42,993 nt of DNA from contig DVLE01000065.1 of the NCBI GenBank assembly GCA_018715645.1, positions 1 to 42,993 on the forward strand, read 5' to 3'. The position numbers and the translations under genes were made by a program. The notes under the pieces were generated by a model. It was given only the letters and a program-made list of their open reading frames with translations. It did no database searches and was not told where the DNA came from. This stretch comes from Candidatus Merdisoma merdipullorum (GTDB taxonomy: Bacteria > Bacillota > Clostridia > Lachnospirales > Lachnospiraceae). This document shows positions 1-7,764 of this stretch, piece by piece (position 1 is the stretch's first letter; each line of letters begins with the position of its first letter).

Positions 1-1050
1 TTCAATATCACAAGCCGCGAGCAGGTTATCCTGAACACCTGGTACGGCGGAGAGATGAAGAAGGGTATGTTCTCCATGATGAACTACTATCTGCCGCTGA
101 AGGGCATCGCTTCCATGCACTGCTCTGCAAACACAGATATGAACGGCGAGAACACAGCTATCTTCTTTGGACTTTCCGGAACAGGAAAGACCACGCTGTC
201 CACAGATCCGAAGCGTCTTCTGATTGGTGATGACGAGCATGGCTGGGACGACAACGGAATCTTCAACTTTGAGGGCGGCTGCTACGCAAAGGTTATCAAC
301 CTGGACAAAGAGTCTGAGCCGGATATTTACAATGCTATCAAGAGAAACGCTCTGCTGGAGAACGTTACTCTGGATGAGAACGGAAAGATTGATTTCGCTG
401 ACAAGAGCGTAACCGAGAATACCCGTGTATCCTACCCGATCGATCATATTGAGAAGATCGTTCGCCCGGTATCCGCAGCTCCGGCAGCGAAGAATGTAAT
501 CTTCCTGTCTGCTGACGCTTTCGGCGTACTTCCGCCGGTATCTGTTCTGACACCAGAGCAGACCGAGTACTACTTCCTGTCCGGCTTTACTGCAAAGCTT
601 GCAGGAACAGAGCGCGGAATCACCGAGCCGACACCGACATTCTCCGCTTGCTTCGGCCAGGCATTCCTGGAGCTGCATCCGACCAAGTACGCAGAGGAGC
701 TTGTTAAGAGAATGAAAGAGAGTGGAGCTAAGGCTTACCTGGTAAATACCGGATGGAACGGAACCGGAAAGCGTATCTCCATTAAGGATACCCGTGGAAT
801 TATCGACGCGATTCTGGACGGCTCTATCCTGAGCGCTCCGACCAAGACTCTCCCGTACTTCAATGTAGAGATCCCGACAGAGCTGCCGGGCGTAGATCCT
901 GCAATCCTGGATCCGCGCGATACCTATGCTGACGCTTCCGAATGGGATGCAAAGGCAAAGGATCTGGCTGGACGCTTCATCAAGAACTTTGCGAAGTATG
1001 AGAGCAACGAGGCTGGAAAGGCACTTGTATCCGCCGGCCCGCAGATCTAA
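1..1050 (+). CDS. pckA: Phosphoenolpyruvate carboxykinase (ATP), 5' end outside window
   Basis: Converts oxaloacetate and ATP to PEP, CO2 and ADP in the cytosol; in fermentative anaerobes it often runs toward oxaloacetate. The reading frame is open from base 1, so the start lies upstream. The 349 visible residues are roughly the C-terminal two thirds of a family of about 530. Visible signatures are [11 protein letters not shown] at the very start, the kinase P-loop [11 protein letters not shown] near fragment residue 57, the metal/nucleotide segment LIGDDEHGW just after it, and [16 protein letters not shown] further on. A strong terminator follows 63 bp after the stop, so the gene ends its transcript. 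Identification is secure; the missing N-terminus cannot be judged. Confidence 0.97.
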   Translation, partial: FNITSREQVILNTWYGGEMKKGMFSMMNYYLPLKGIASMHCSANTDMNGENTAIFFGLSGTGKTTLSTDPKRLLIGDDEHGWDDNGIFNFEGGCYAKVINLDKESEPDIYNAIKRNALLENVTLDENGKIDFADKSVTENTRVSYPIDHIEKIVRPVSAAPAAKNVIFLSADAFGVLPPVSVLTPEQTEYYFLSGFTAKLAGTERGITEPTPTFSACFGQAFLELHPTKYAEELVKRMKESGAKAYLVNTGWNGTGKRISIKDTRGIIDAILDGSILSAPTKTLPYFNVEIPTELPGVDPAILDPRDTYADASEWDAKAKDLAGRFIKNFAKYESNEAGKALVSAGPQI

Positions 1051-1112
1051 GTAAACAGAATTTCCTAAAACCCGTGAGGGCGTGGATTTTTCCGGAGTAA
1101 TTCCGCTTTTCG

Positions 1113-1149
1113 CCACACAGCTGCAGTTCTGCAGCTGTGTGGTTTTTTT
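1113..1149 (+). terminator. Rho-independent terminator of pckA
   Basis: A perfect 14-bp stem (CCACACAGCTGCAG, 1113-1126, with its complement at 1129-1142) closes on a 2-nt gap and is followed by seven T at 1143-1149. Confidence 0.93.
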
Positions 1150-1162
1150 GCGCGTTGGCAAT

Positions 1163-1285
1163 GAGACATGCGAAAATCAGGGCGGGCAGGCTGATGTGCT
1201 TGCACGAGGAAGGCTGCTCGCCCTGATTTTCATAGGGCGAAGCCCGCGAGCCAGGGGAACTTTAGTTCCCCTGGCTGCATGTCTC
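1163..1285 (+). repeat. Branched inverted-repeat element (multi-stem RNA or dispersed repeat)
   Basis: An outer 9-bp stem (GAGACATGC 1163-1171 with GCATGTCTC 1277-1285) encloses three hairpins. These are a 13-bp stem (GAAAATCAGGGCG 1172-1184 with 1219-1231), a small GGGC/GCCC hairpin at 1235-1245, and an 11-bp stem (GCCAGGGGAAC 1250-1260 with 1265-1275). Together they form a multi-way junction. The word CATAGGGCG occurs at 1231-1239 and again at 1314-1322. The element fills most of the pckA to MATE gap and has no convincing ORF. It could be a dispersed intergenic repeat or a structured leader RNA; the sequence alone cannot separate these. Confidence 0.7.
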
Positions 1286-1348
1286 GAAAAAAGCGACACT
1301 TTTTCAAGTCTTCCATAGGGCGCTCTACGCTTAGAAGGAGTATTGGAT

Positions 1349-2680
1349 ATGAATGAAACATTTATGAAAGAAAAGCCAGTGTTCGGACTTGTGCTGTCCA
1401 TGTCTCTGCCGATGGTATTGTCGATGCTGGTTAATTCCCTTTACAACATTGTGGACAGCTATTTTGTGGCGAAAATCAGTGAGGAAGCCATGACTGCTTT
1501 GTCTTTGGTATATCCGGTTCAGAATCTGATTAATGCGGTGACCATCGGCTTTGGCGTGGGAATCAACGCTGTCATAGCCTTCTATCTTGGCGCACAGGAA
1601 CAGGAAAATGCTGACAGAGCTGCGACTCTGGGGGCGTTCTGGAATGCGGTGCATGGAATCGTATTGATGCTGGTCAGCATTATGATAATGCCAGCTTTCC
1701 TAAGACTTTTTTCCTCGGACGAGGTGATTATAGATTACGCTCTGCGGTACTCGCGGATAGCCTTTTCTTTTTCTGTTGTCATTGCTTTCAGTTTGACCTT
1801 TGAGAAGCTGTTTCAGGCAGTGGGGAGAATGACGGTTTCCATGCTCAGTATGCTGGCGGGCTGCATTACAAATATTATATTGGATCCGATCCTTATCTTT
1901 GGAATTGGTCCCGCCCCTGAACTTGGTATAGAAGGGGCGGCTCTTGCCACAGGGATTGGACAGCTGGTAACTTTGGCCTTTTATGTGATAGTCTATTTTT
2001 GCAGGCCTCTCCCTGTCAAAATCAGAAGGGAGTCTTTGACATTTCAAAACGAAATCAGCCGCAGGCTGTACATGATTGGAATTCCGGCCACCTTGAATCT
2101 GGCCCTTCCTTCGCTTCTGATCTCAGCGCTTAATGGGATTCTGGCTTCCTTCTCGGAGGCTTATGTGCTGGTGCTGGGCGTGTATTATAAGCTTCAGACC
2201 TTTCTCTATCTGACTGCAAACGGCATCGTACAGGGAATCCGTCCCCTGATCGGCTATAATTACGGAGCAGGAGAAAAGCAGCGGGTAAAGAAAATTTTCC
2301 AGACGGCGCTTTTGATGTCAGCCGCTATCATGGCAGTGGGAACGCTTATCAGTATTCTTGGCGCGGACAGACTTTTCGCGCTGTTCACGACGAATGCGGA
2401 GACGATACGAATAGGCGAAAAGGCCCTTCGCATTATCTGCATGGGCTTTCTGGTATCTTCCGTTTCTGTCACTGCGGGGGGAGCGCTGGAGGGCCTTGGA
2501 AAGGGTATGCCCTCTCTTGTGATTTCCTTGATGCGTTATTTGATTCTCATGATTCCCGCGGCTTTCCTCATAAGCAGATTTGCAGGAGCGGAGGGTGTCT
2601 GGCATGCATTCTGGGTGACGGAATGGCTGACGGCCCTGGCGGCTTTCGCAATATATAAAAGGGAGGAAGGAAATGTATAA
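1349..2680 (+). CDS. MATE family multidrug/cation exporter
   Basis: A polytopic inner-membrane exporter that would couple drug or metabolite efflux to a cation gradient. The 443-residue product has about twelve hydrophobic helices in two related halves. The N-terminal pattern (FGLVLSMSLPMVLSMLVNSL, then NIVDSYFV) is the typical MATE opening, and GIRPLIGYNYGAG is the matching segment of the second half. I chose ATG 1349 because AGAAGGAG at 1333-1340 lies 8 nt upstream; a TTG at 1343 in the same frame is too close to that site. The substrate cannot be predicted. The gene stands alone between the branched repeat and the sugar kinase promoter. Confidence 0.92.
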   Translation: MNETFMKEKPVFGLVLSMSLPMVLSMLVNSLYNIVDSYFVAKISEEAMTALSLVYPVQNLINAVTIGFGVGINAVIAFYLGAQEQENADRAATLGAFWNAVHGIVLMLVSIMIMPAFLRLFSSDEVIIDYALRYSRIAFSFSVVIAFSLTFEKLFQAVGRMTVSMLSMLAGCITNIILDPILIFGIGPAPELGIEGAALATGIGQLVTLAFYVIVYFCRPLPVKIRRESLTFQNEISRRLYMIGIPATLNLALPSLLISALNGILASFSEAYVLVLGVYYKLQTFLYLTANGIVQGIRPLIGYNYGAGEKQRVKKIFQTALLMSAAIMAVGTLISILGADRLFALFTTNAETIRIGEKALRIICMGFLVSSVSVTAGGALEGLGKGMPSLVISLMRYLILMIPAAFLISRFAGAEGVWHAFWVTEWLTALAAFAIYKREEGNV

Positions 2681-2693
2681 CATTCCCGCGAGT

Positions 2694-2759
2694 TTTTGAA
2701 TCAACAGTTGACATTTTTTGAAACAATGATATTATAGGAATAGATATGTTGATTCAACA
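2694..2759 (+). promoter_or_regulatory. Sigma-A promoter bracketed by two palindromic operators
   Basis: TTGACA (2708-2713) and TATTAT (2730-2735) are 16 nt apart. Upstream of the -35 box lies TTTTGA-A-TCAACA (2694-2706); just after the expected start point lies the perfect palindrome TGTTGA-T-TCAACA (2747-2759). Both share the core TTGA-N-TCAA and their centres are 53 bp apart, about five helical turns. This is the layout of a repressor that binds two sites and may loop the DNA. The DeoR-family product of 3798-4559 is the obvious candidate (inference). Confidence 0.8.
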
Positions 2760-2806
2760 ATTCGTATGCCGACGCTATTTAAAAGCAAAGGGAAAGGGGA
2801 GCAAAG

Positions 2807-3739
2807 ATGATCTATACAGTGACGCTGAATCCGGCCCTGGATAAGACGGTAGAGATCCCAGAGTTTGCTTTGGACAGAGTGAATCGTATTGTGTCTGTGC
2901 GGACAGATCCGGGAGGCAAAGGAATCAATGTTTCCAAGGTCATCCAAAAGCTGGGCAGCAGAAGTATTGCGGTGGGGATTCTGGGAGGAACTACGGGGAA
3001 AGCTATCAGCACGGCTCTGGATACCATAGGAATCGAGTCGGACTTTTCTTTCGCAGAAGGAGAAACCCGTATCAATCTGAAAGTAGTGGATCCGGTAAAG
3101 CATACAAATACGGATCTGAACGAACCAGGACTTACGGTGTCAGACAAGCTCCTTGGGGAACTTCTGCAAAAGCTGATTTCCAAGCTGGAGCCAGGCGATT
3201 TGGTTATGCTTTCAGGAAGTCTTCCCAAAGGGGCGCCAGAGGACACTTATTATGTCTGGGGAAAGGCTTGCCGGGAAGCTGGAGCCAAGGTATTTCTGGA
3301 TGCGGATGGAGAGCTTTTGAAAGAAGGGATGCGGGCGGCCCCATATCTGATTAAGCCCAATCACCAGGAGCTTTCGGCGCTTCTTGGAAAGGAACTGAAG
3401 GGGCCGGAAGAACTGGAAAGTGCGGCCAGAGCTCTCATGAAAGAGTACGGAATTGCAAAGACTGTGGTCTCCATGGGAAGCAGGGGCGCTCTCTATGTGA
3501 CAGAGAAGGAAACGGTCTACGCGGAAGGGCTGCGGGTTCCGGTGGGAAGTACCGTGGGAGCCGGCGACAGCGTGGTGGCGGCTCTTGCCGTAGCTGAAGA
3601 GGCGGGAAAAAGCCTGGAGGAGACCGTTCGCCTCTCTACGGCCACCGGGGCGGCCAACGTCATGTGCAGCGGAACCCAGGCGGCGGAGTATGAAGCGATA
3701 GAGGCTCTGATGCCGCAGGTTGTATTCCACAGACTTTGA
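2807..3739 (+). CDS. fruK: PfkB-family sugar phosphate kinase, probably 1-phosphofructokinase
   Basis: A cytosolic ribokinase-fold (PfkB) kinase of 310 residues, the usual length for 1-phosphofructokinase and tagatose-6-phosphate kinase. Visible marks are the N-terminal MIYTVTLNPALDKTVEI, the substrate-site GGKGINVSKV near residue 37, and the C-terminal anion-hole and catalytic-base motif VGAGDSVVAAL near residue 250. RBS AAAGGGGA sits 6 nt before ATG 2807. It is followed by a DeoR-family regulator, the usual partner of fruK, but no fructose PTS gene lies in this operon. The specificity (fructose-1-phosphate against tagatose-6-phosphate) is therefore inferred from the partner and the N-terminal sequence. 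Confidence 0.85.
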   Translation: MIYTVTLNPALDKTVEIPEFALDRVNRIVSVRTDPGGKGINVSKVIQKLGSRSIAVGILGGTTGKAISTALDTIGIESDFSFAEGETRINLKVVDPVKHTNTDLNEPGLTVSDKLLGELLQKLISKLEPGDLVMLSGSLPKGAPEDTYYVWGKACREAGAKVFLDADGELLKEGMRAAPYLIKPNHQELSALLGKELKGPEELESAARALMKEYGIAKTVVSMGSRGALYVTEKETVYAEGLRVPVGSTVGAGDSVVAALAVAEEAGKSLEETVRLSTATGAANVMCSGTQAAEYEAIEALMPQVVFHRL

Positions 3740-3797
3740 ACGGCGCGGCAGGATGCTGGGAGATTTCGGGAGAATGTGCAAAATGGGAGAAATCAGG

Positions 3798-4559
3798 ATG
3801 GATACGGTGGAGACGCGCAGAAATGCTGTCGAGAAGCTGATAAACGAAAAAGGAAGCGTAAGCTTTGCCCAGCTTAAAGAGGCTTTTCCGCAGGTGTCGG
3901 AAATGACGCTGCGCACGGATCTGAAAGCGTTGGATGAGGAAAGAAGAATTCTGCGTATCCACGGAGGAGCCAGATCGGTACAGGTCCTGATCGACACAGA
4001 CGATTTTCTGAGCAGGAAAGCAGTCCGGAACATTCCGGAGAAGCAGCTGATCGCAAAGAAAGCGCTGAAGCTTCTGCGGCCGGACACAACTGTTTTTCTG
4101 GATTCCGGAAGTACTGCGACTGTATTCGCACGCCGGTTTCCGGATCAGTCAAATCTGATCTATACCACGGGCTTAAGCTGCGCTGCGGAGCTTGCGGCCT
4201 TGTCGAGGCCTGCGGTTATGATTCCCGGAGGCAGGCTGAACCGGTACAGCCAAAGTGTATTTGGATTCCCGGCGATCAGAGAAGTAGAACAGGTAAATTT
4301 TCATCAGGCATTTCTGGGCGTGGCCGGTTATCAGAATCCGGCGGGCTTTACCTGCGGCGTTTATGAAGAAGCCATGCTTAAACGAACGGCCGCCAGGCAG
4401 GCGGATCAGGTGATCGTTTTGATGGACGCGTCGAAGGCCGGCATTAAATCTACATTCCATATTTGCGATCTGAAGGAGGTCGATGTGGTGATCTCAGACG
4501 GAAAACTGCCGGAAGATTTTTTGCGGGAATGCGAAACGTATCAGGTGGAAGTCCTGTAG
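3798..4559 (+). CDS. DeoR-family transcriptional repressor
   Basis: A 253-residue sugar-phosphate-responsive DNA-binding regulator. It has an N-terminal DeoR winged helix-turn-helix (RRNAVEKLINEKGSVSFAQL, then VSEMTLRTDLKALDEE, ending RIHGGA). A DeoR sensor domain follows, with LDSGSTATVFARR and the late segment VIVLMDASKAG. ATG 3798 has GGGAGA 7 nt upstream and gives the standard family length; the longer frame from TTG 3720 would overlap the kinase and was not used. It is cotranscribed with the kinase and probably binds the twin palindromes at 2694-2759. The effector is likely the kinase substrate or product (inference). Confidence 0.9.
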   Translation: MDTVETRRNAVEKLINEKGSVSFAQLKEAFPQVSEMTLRTDLKALDEERRILRIHGGARSVQVLIDTDDFLSRKAVRNIPEKQLIAKKALKLLRPDTTVFLDSGSTATVFARRFPDQSNLIYTTGLSCAAELAALSRPAVMIPGGRLNRYSQSVFGFPAIREVEQVNFHQAFLGVAGYQNPAGFTCGVYEEAMLKRTAARQADQVIVLMDASKAGIKSTFHICDLKEVDVVISDGKLPEDFLRECETYQVEVL

Positions 4560-4582
4560 TAGGGCATGTAATTTTTTTCTGG

Positions 4583-4611
4583 TTGTCAAACCAGAGGAGA
4601 TGGAGTATAAT
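4583..4611 (+). promoter_or_regulatory. Sigma-A promoter of the 6S RNA gene
   Basis: TTGTCA (4583-4588) and a perfect TATAAT (4606-4611) are separated by 17 nt. The expected start is near A4618, just before the 6S closing stem. Confidence 0.9.
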
Positions 4612-4617
4612 AGCAAC

Positions 4618-4838
4618 AGAAAGTAATTCCTGGGGTGTGCGTCAACCCGCTATTTTGAACCTACATTTACGTTTATGGGATTCCAATATCTCTGTTTCGG
4701 ATGTCAGGCCTCCGTTTGCAGTGGAAGGCAGAAGAGCAGTTGAGGTTACCCACCTGGCTTTGGCTAGGCGTCAAAATCGCGGAGACGGCATTTTGGGTGT
4801 ACTGCAGATAAAAAGCAGCCGGAGACGGCTGCTTTTTT
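4618..4838 (+). ncRNA. ssrS: 6S RNA, regulator of RNA polymerase
   Basis: 6S RNA binds the housekeeping RNA polymerase holoenzyme by mimicking an open promoter. The ends form the diagnostic closing stem: CCTGGGGTGTGCGTC (4630-4644) pairs with GACGGCATTTTGGG (4784-4797) with one bulged G. This parallels the E. coli pair CUGAGAUGUUCGC / GGCGGCAUCUCGGAG. A second stem, CCGC-T-ATTTTGA (4648-4659) with TCAAAATCGCGG (4771-4782), continues inward toward a long irregular arm. A strong promoter lies just upstream and a terminator ends the transcript. The roughly 190-nt body is the normal size. The start near 4618 is estimated from the -10 box. An overlapping ORF (4463-5017) is not credible. Confidence 0.83.
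4811..4838 (+). terminator. Terminator of 6S RNA
   Basis: AGCAGCCG (4814-4821), loop GAGA, CGGCTGCT (4826-4833), then a run of T through 4838. The next 235 bases up to the SpoIID-like gene show no clear promoter or ORF. Confidence 0.92.
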
Positions 4839-5073
4839 ACGCTCTTTTGGCTGTCGCGATTTTTTGGCACAGAATCTGGCCTGCAGATTCATACAGCGGG
4901 ATTTTTATAGAGGCGTCTGGAGGCGGGTTCTGCTTCGGACGTGCCGCTCATATATATAAAAATGGCAGCGTCGGTACAAGGAGCTTTGCTCTGATCGGAT
5001 ATGCCTCTGCCTGTTAAAGGCATGAAAATCAGGAATGGATTCGGCTGTAAGGCAGCCTTGAGGATGATAGGCG

Positions 5074-6636
5074 ATGAGAATATGGAAAGACAGGAAGGAA
5101 GCAAGACAAAAGCAGCTTTTCCGAACCAAGCTTTATTTGTTGGCAATCGGTCTTTTGATTCTGGGCGTTCTTCTTTTTCGCCAGGAAAAAGGAGGAGAGG
5201 AAGAAGAACCGCAGAAGGAAGCAAAGAAGGAATATGAGACGCCTGAGAAACCAGAAGAGAGGGAGGAGCCGGAACCGGAGCCTCTGGAGTATAATGGAAG
5301 AATCCGTGTTCTTTTAATGACCGATGATTATGAGGGAGAGCTGCATCAGCAAATCCGTCTTTCGTCGCCTTCCGGGCAGGATCTTACGGTATACGACGCG
5401 GAAAACGGGGAGACGATAGACAGTGGAAACACCCTTTCCTTTGACTCGGAGGAGAATACGCTTTTTTTGAATGGAGAGCCGTTGGCAGAGATTTCAGGGC
5501 ATCTGCGAATAGAAACGGCAGAAGGAGATGGGGCGGGAATCGCAGTGGATTCTATAGCGAGAAACAGCGGCACGCCGGTTTATGAGGGCAGCCTGGAAGT
5601 TTGGCCGGCAGAAGACGGTTTTTACCTGGTAAATGATCTGCCCTTTGAAACCTATCTGAAGTATGTGGTTCCAAGCGAGATGCCTTCCGGCTACAGTATG
5701 GAGGCTCTGAAAGCGCAGGCTGTCTGCGCCAGGACTTATGCCTGCAAACAGCTCCAGTCCTATGACTATCCGGACTGTGCGGCACATGTAAACGACAGTG
5801 TTCAGTATCAGGTATACAATAATACTGGCGCGGCTGACAGCACCAGTCAGGCTGTAGACGAAACGTCAGGTCTCATCCTGACCAGCCAGGGACTTCCAAT
5901 TACGGCCTATTATTTCTCTACCTCCTGCGGGGCTACCGGAAATGAGGAAATCTGGTGGGAAGGAGACGCTGCTTTGACGCCTTATCTTTCTGCGAAAACC
6001 GTAGATGGGGAAGGGGCGGCCGTGGACCTTGCTTCAGAGGAGGCTTTTGAAAGCTTTTTGGAACAGGAGAACGCGGGCTGCTATGACGCGGATATTAGCT
6101 GGTACCGTTGGGAGACGGAGGTGGATCTGGATACGCTCACAGAAAATCTGAACACAGCGTTGAAGGGAAGATATGAGGCAAATCCGGAAGCGGTTCTTAC
6201 GCTGGAAAACGGCAGTTTTGTGAGCAGGGAGATCGAAAGTATCGGGAGAATCCAGGGAATAGAAGTTTTGGAACGCAATGAGGGAGGAGCCATTGTAAAG
6301 ATTCAAATCCGCGGAAGCGAGCATACGATCCAGGCGGAGACGGAATACAATGTCCGCGCGCTTTTAAATGCCCAGGGCTGCAGCATTATGAGAAACGATG
6401 GAACGACTGTGGCAGGAACTGCGCTTTTGCCAAGCGCCTGTGCGGTGGTTACGCCGACATTCAAGGAGGACGGCAGTCTGGAGGGCTGGCGCTTTGAGGG
6501 CGGAGGCTATGGGCATGGAGTGGGGTTGAGTCAGAACGGAGCAAATACTATGGCAAAACAAGGAATGAGCTATGTGGATATTCTGCGGTTTTATTATACG
6601 GGGGCGGAATTGACGGCAATCACAGACTTGTGGTAA
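5074..6636 (+). CDS. SpoIID/LytB domain protein, membrane-anchored
   Basis: SpoIID-type proteins are lytic transglycosylases that act on peptidoglycan stripped of stem peptides, in spores or in cell wall turnover. This 520-residue protein has a basic N-terminus, one membrane helix (about residues 20-36), a charged E/K/P-rich linker (about 38-70), then the SpoIID domain. Marks of the domain are FETYLKYVVPSEMPSGY, with the catalytic-type glutamate of PSEMP, followed by MEALKAQAVCARTYA; YYFSTSCGATGNEE; and the C-terminal GGGYGHGVGLSQNGA. It is longer than B. subtilis SpoIID (about 340), mostly because of the linker and an insert before the C-terminal part, so I do not assign the symbol. ATG 5074 has a modest GAGG 10 nt upstream. 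It stands alone after the 6S RNA. Confidence 0.9.
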   Translation: MRIWKDRKEARQKQLFRTKLYLLAIGLLILGVLLFRQEKGGEEEEPQKEAKKEYETPEKPEEREEPEPEPLEYNGRIRVLLMTDDYEGELHQQIRLSSPSGQDLTVYDAENGETIDSGNTLSFDSEENTLFLNGEPLAEISGHLRIETAEGDGAGIAVDSIARNSGTPVYEGSLEVWPAEDGFYLVNDLPFETYLKYVVPSEMPSGYSMEALKAQAVCARTYACKQLQSYDYPDCAAHVNDSVQYQVYNNTGAADSTSQAVDETSGLILTSQGLPITAYYFSTSCGATGNEEIWWEGDAALTPYLSAKTVDGEGAAVDLASEEAFESFLEQENAGCYDADISWYRWETEVDLDTLTENLNTALKGRYEANPEAVLTLENGSFVSREIESIGRIQGIEVLERNEGGAIVKIQIRGSEHTIQAETEYNVRALLNAQGCSIMRNDGTTVAGTALLPSACAVVTPTFKEDGSLEGWRFEGGGYGHGVGLSQNGANTMAKQGMSYVDILRFYYTGAELTAITDLW

Positions 6637-6639
6637 GAT
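6610..6639 (+). promoter_or_regulatory. Possible promoter for the YihY gene
   Basis: TTGACG (6610-6615) and TAAGAT (6634-6639) with an 18-nt spacer and a TGG extension, straddling the end of the SpoIID-like gene. It is a plausible but imperfect match. Confidence 0.4.
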
Positions 6640-6713
6640 AACAGAAACGCAAGGCAGGAAGATTCCGGGATTGGGAAGAGAATGACGGCGGGAGATTGTT
6701 GTGGGAGAGTGCT

Positions 6714-7580
6714 ATGAAGGTTATCAGAAAAACTATAAAACTGGTCTCCGGCTTTATGGAGGCTATGCGTGACGATCATGTGGGAGCCTATGCGGCCCAG
6801 ACTGCTTATTTCATCATGCTTTCCTTTTTCCCGTTTGTGATTTTGCTGGTCAGTCTGATTCGCTATACCTCCATCACTCCGGCGGATGTGTACCGGGCGG
6901 CGCAGGGGATTTTTCCTGATAGTATGGATACGTTCATTTTAAGTCTGATTAATGAGGTCTACAGCAAGACCGCGGTGACGGTTTCGGTGTCTGCGATTGT
7001 AGCGGCCTGGTCGGCAGGGAAGGGATTTCTGGCTCTGATGCGTGGAATGAATACCATCTATAATGTGGAGGAGCGGCGCAATTATGTGATACTCCGGCTT
7101 CGTTCGGCGCTTTATACGGTCATCTTTGTGATTGCGATCATCCTGTCTCTGGTTGTACTGGTATTCGGCAATTCCATTCACGAAGCGGCTATGGAACATT
7201 ATCCCTTTATCTCTGTGATAACGGGAATGGTCGTGCGTCTGAAGGGGATAGTCGGCATTTTGTTTTTGTCCGCTGTGTTCATGGTGATGTACCGGTTTGT
7301 GCCTAACCGAAAAGCGCGTCTTTTCAGTCAGGCGCCTGGGGCCGTGTTTTCTGCCGTCTGCTGGTATGTGTTTTCCATCGTGTTTTCTCTGTATGTGGAG
7401 TACTCGCCGGGACTTTCCAATATGTACGGCAGTCTTACCACCATTGTCCTTGTAATGCTGTGGCTGTATGCCTGTATGTATATCATTTTGCTGGGAGCAG
7501 AAATCAATTCCTATTTTGAAGATCAGTTCCGCAGAGTGACTTATTACCGTCAAATGCTGCGGGAACAGAAAAAAATATAG
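6714..7580 (+). CDS. YihY/BrkB family integral membrane protein
   Basis: A 288-residue polytopic membrane protein of the YihY/UPF0761 (BrkB) family, once mislabelled ribonuclease BN. It has about six hydrophobic helices, an early GAYAAQTAYFIMLSFFPF segment, the conserved WSAGKGF near residue 103, and PGAVFSAVCWYVFS followed by YGSLTTIVLVMLWLYA in the last third. ATG 6714 has GGGAG at 6703-6707 and fits better than the TTG at 6696. The molecular role of the family is not settled; envelope transport or homeostasis is usually proposed. No genes nearby clarify it. Confidence 0.9.
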   Translation: MKVIRKTIKLVSGFMEAMRDDHVGAYAAQTAYFIMLSFFPFVILLVSLIRYTSITPADVYRAAQGIFPDSMDTFILSLINEVYSKTAVTVSVSAIVAAWSAGKGFLALMRGMNTIYNVEERRNYVILRLRSALYTVIFVIAIILSLVVLVFGNSIHEAAMEHYPFISVITGMVVRLKGIVGILFLSAVFMVMYRFVPNRKARLFSQAPGAVFSAVCWYVFSIVFSLYVEYSPGLSNMYGSLTTIVLVMLWLYACMYIILLGAEINSYFEDQFRRVTYYRQMLREQKKI

Positions 7581-7641
7581 ATGCCTTGTCAATTGCGGGC
7601 AGCCACGTCAGAGAACTCTGTATCAAGTCAGGGGATTTGGC

Positions 7642-7670
7642 TTGACAGCCTGCGGCTTGTATGGTAAAAT
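7642..7670 (+). promoter_or_regulatory. Sigma-A promoter of the amino acid ABC operon
   Basis: Perfect TTGACA (7642-7647), 17-nt spacer, TAAAAT (7665-7670). The leader of about 85 nt carries a small GCCGC/GCGGC hairpin (7738-7750) just ahead of the ribosome binding site; no known riboswitch is recognised. Confidence 0.88.
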
Positions 7671-7764
7671 GCGTTCGTGACTTTATCATGGTACAGTGGC
7701 CCATTGGTAGAGAAAGAAAGCATCAAACGAAAAAACAGCCGCCTGGCGGCAGTGGGAGGAAAGT

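Noticed and set aside
1082..1318. 78-codon + strand ORF between pckA and the MATE gene
   Set aside because: It crosses the pckA terminator and the branched inverted repeat and has no RBS.
3720..3797. Longer N-terminus for the DeoR regulator
   Set aside because: It starts at TTG within the kinase gene without RBS and adds residues not seen in the family.
4463..5017. 184-codon + strand ORF
   Set aside because: It runs through the DeoR gene end, the 6S promoter, the 6S RNA and its terminator, has no RBS, and its product looks like random sequence.
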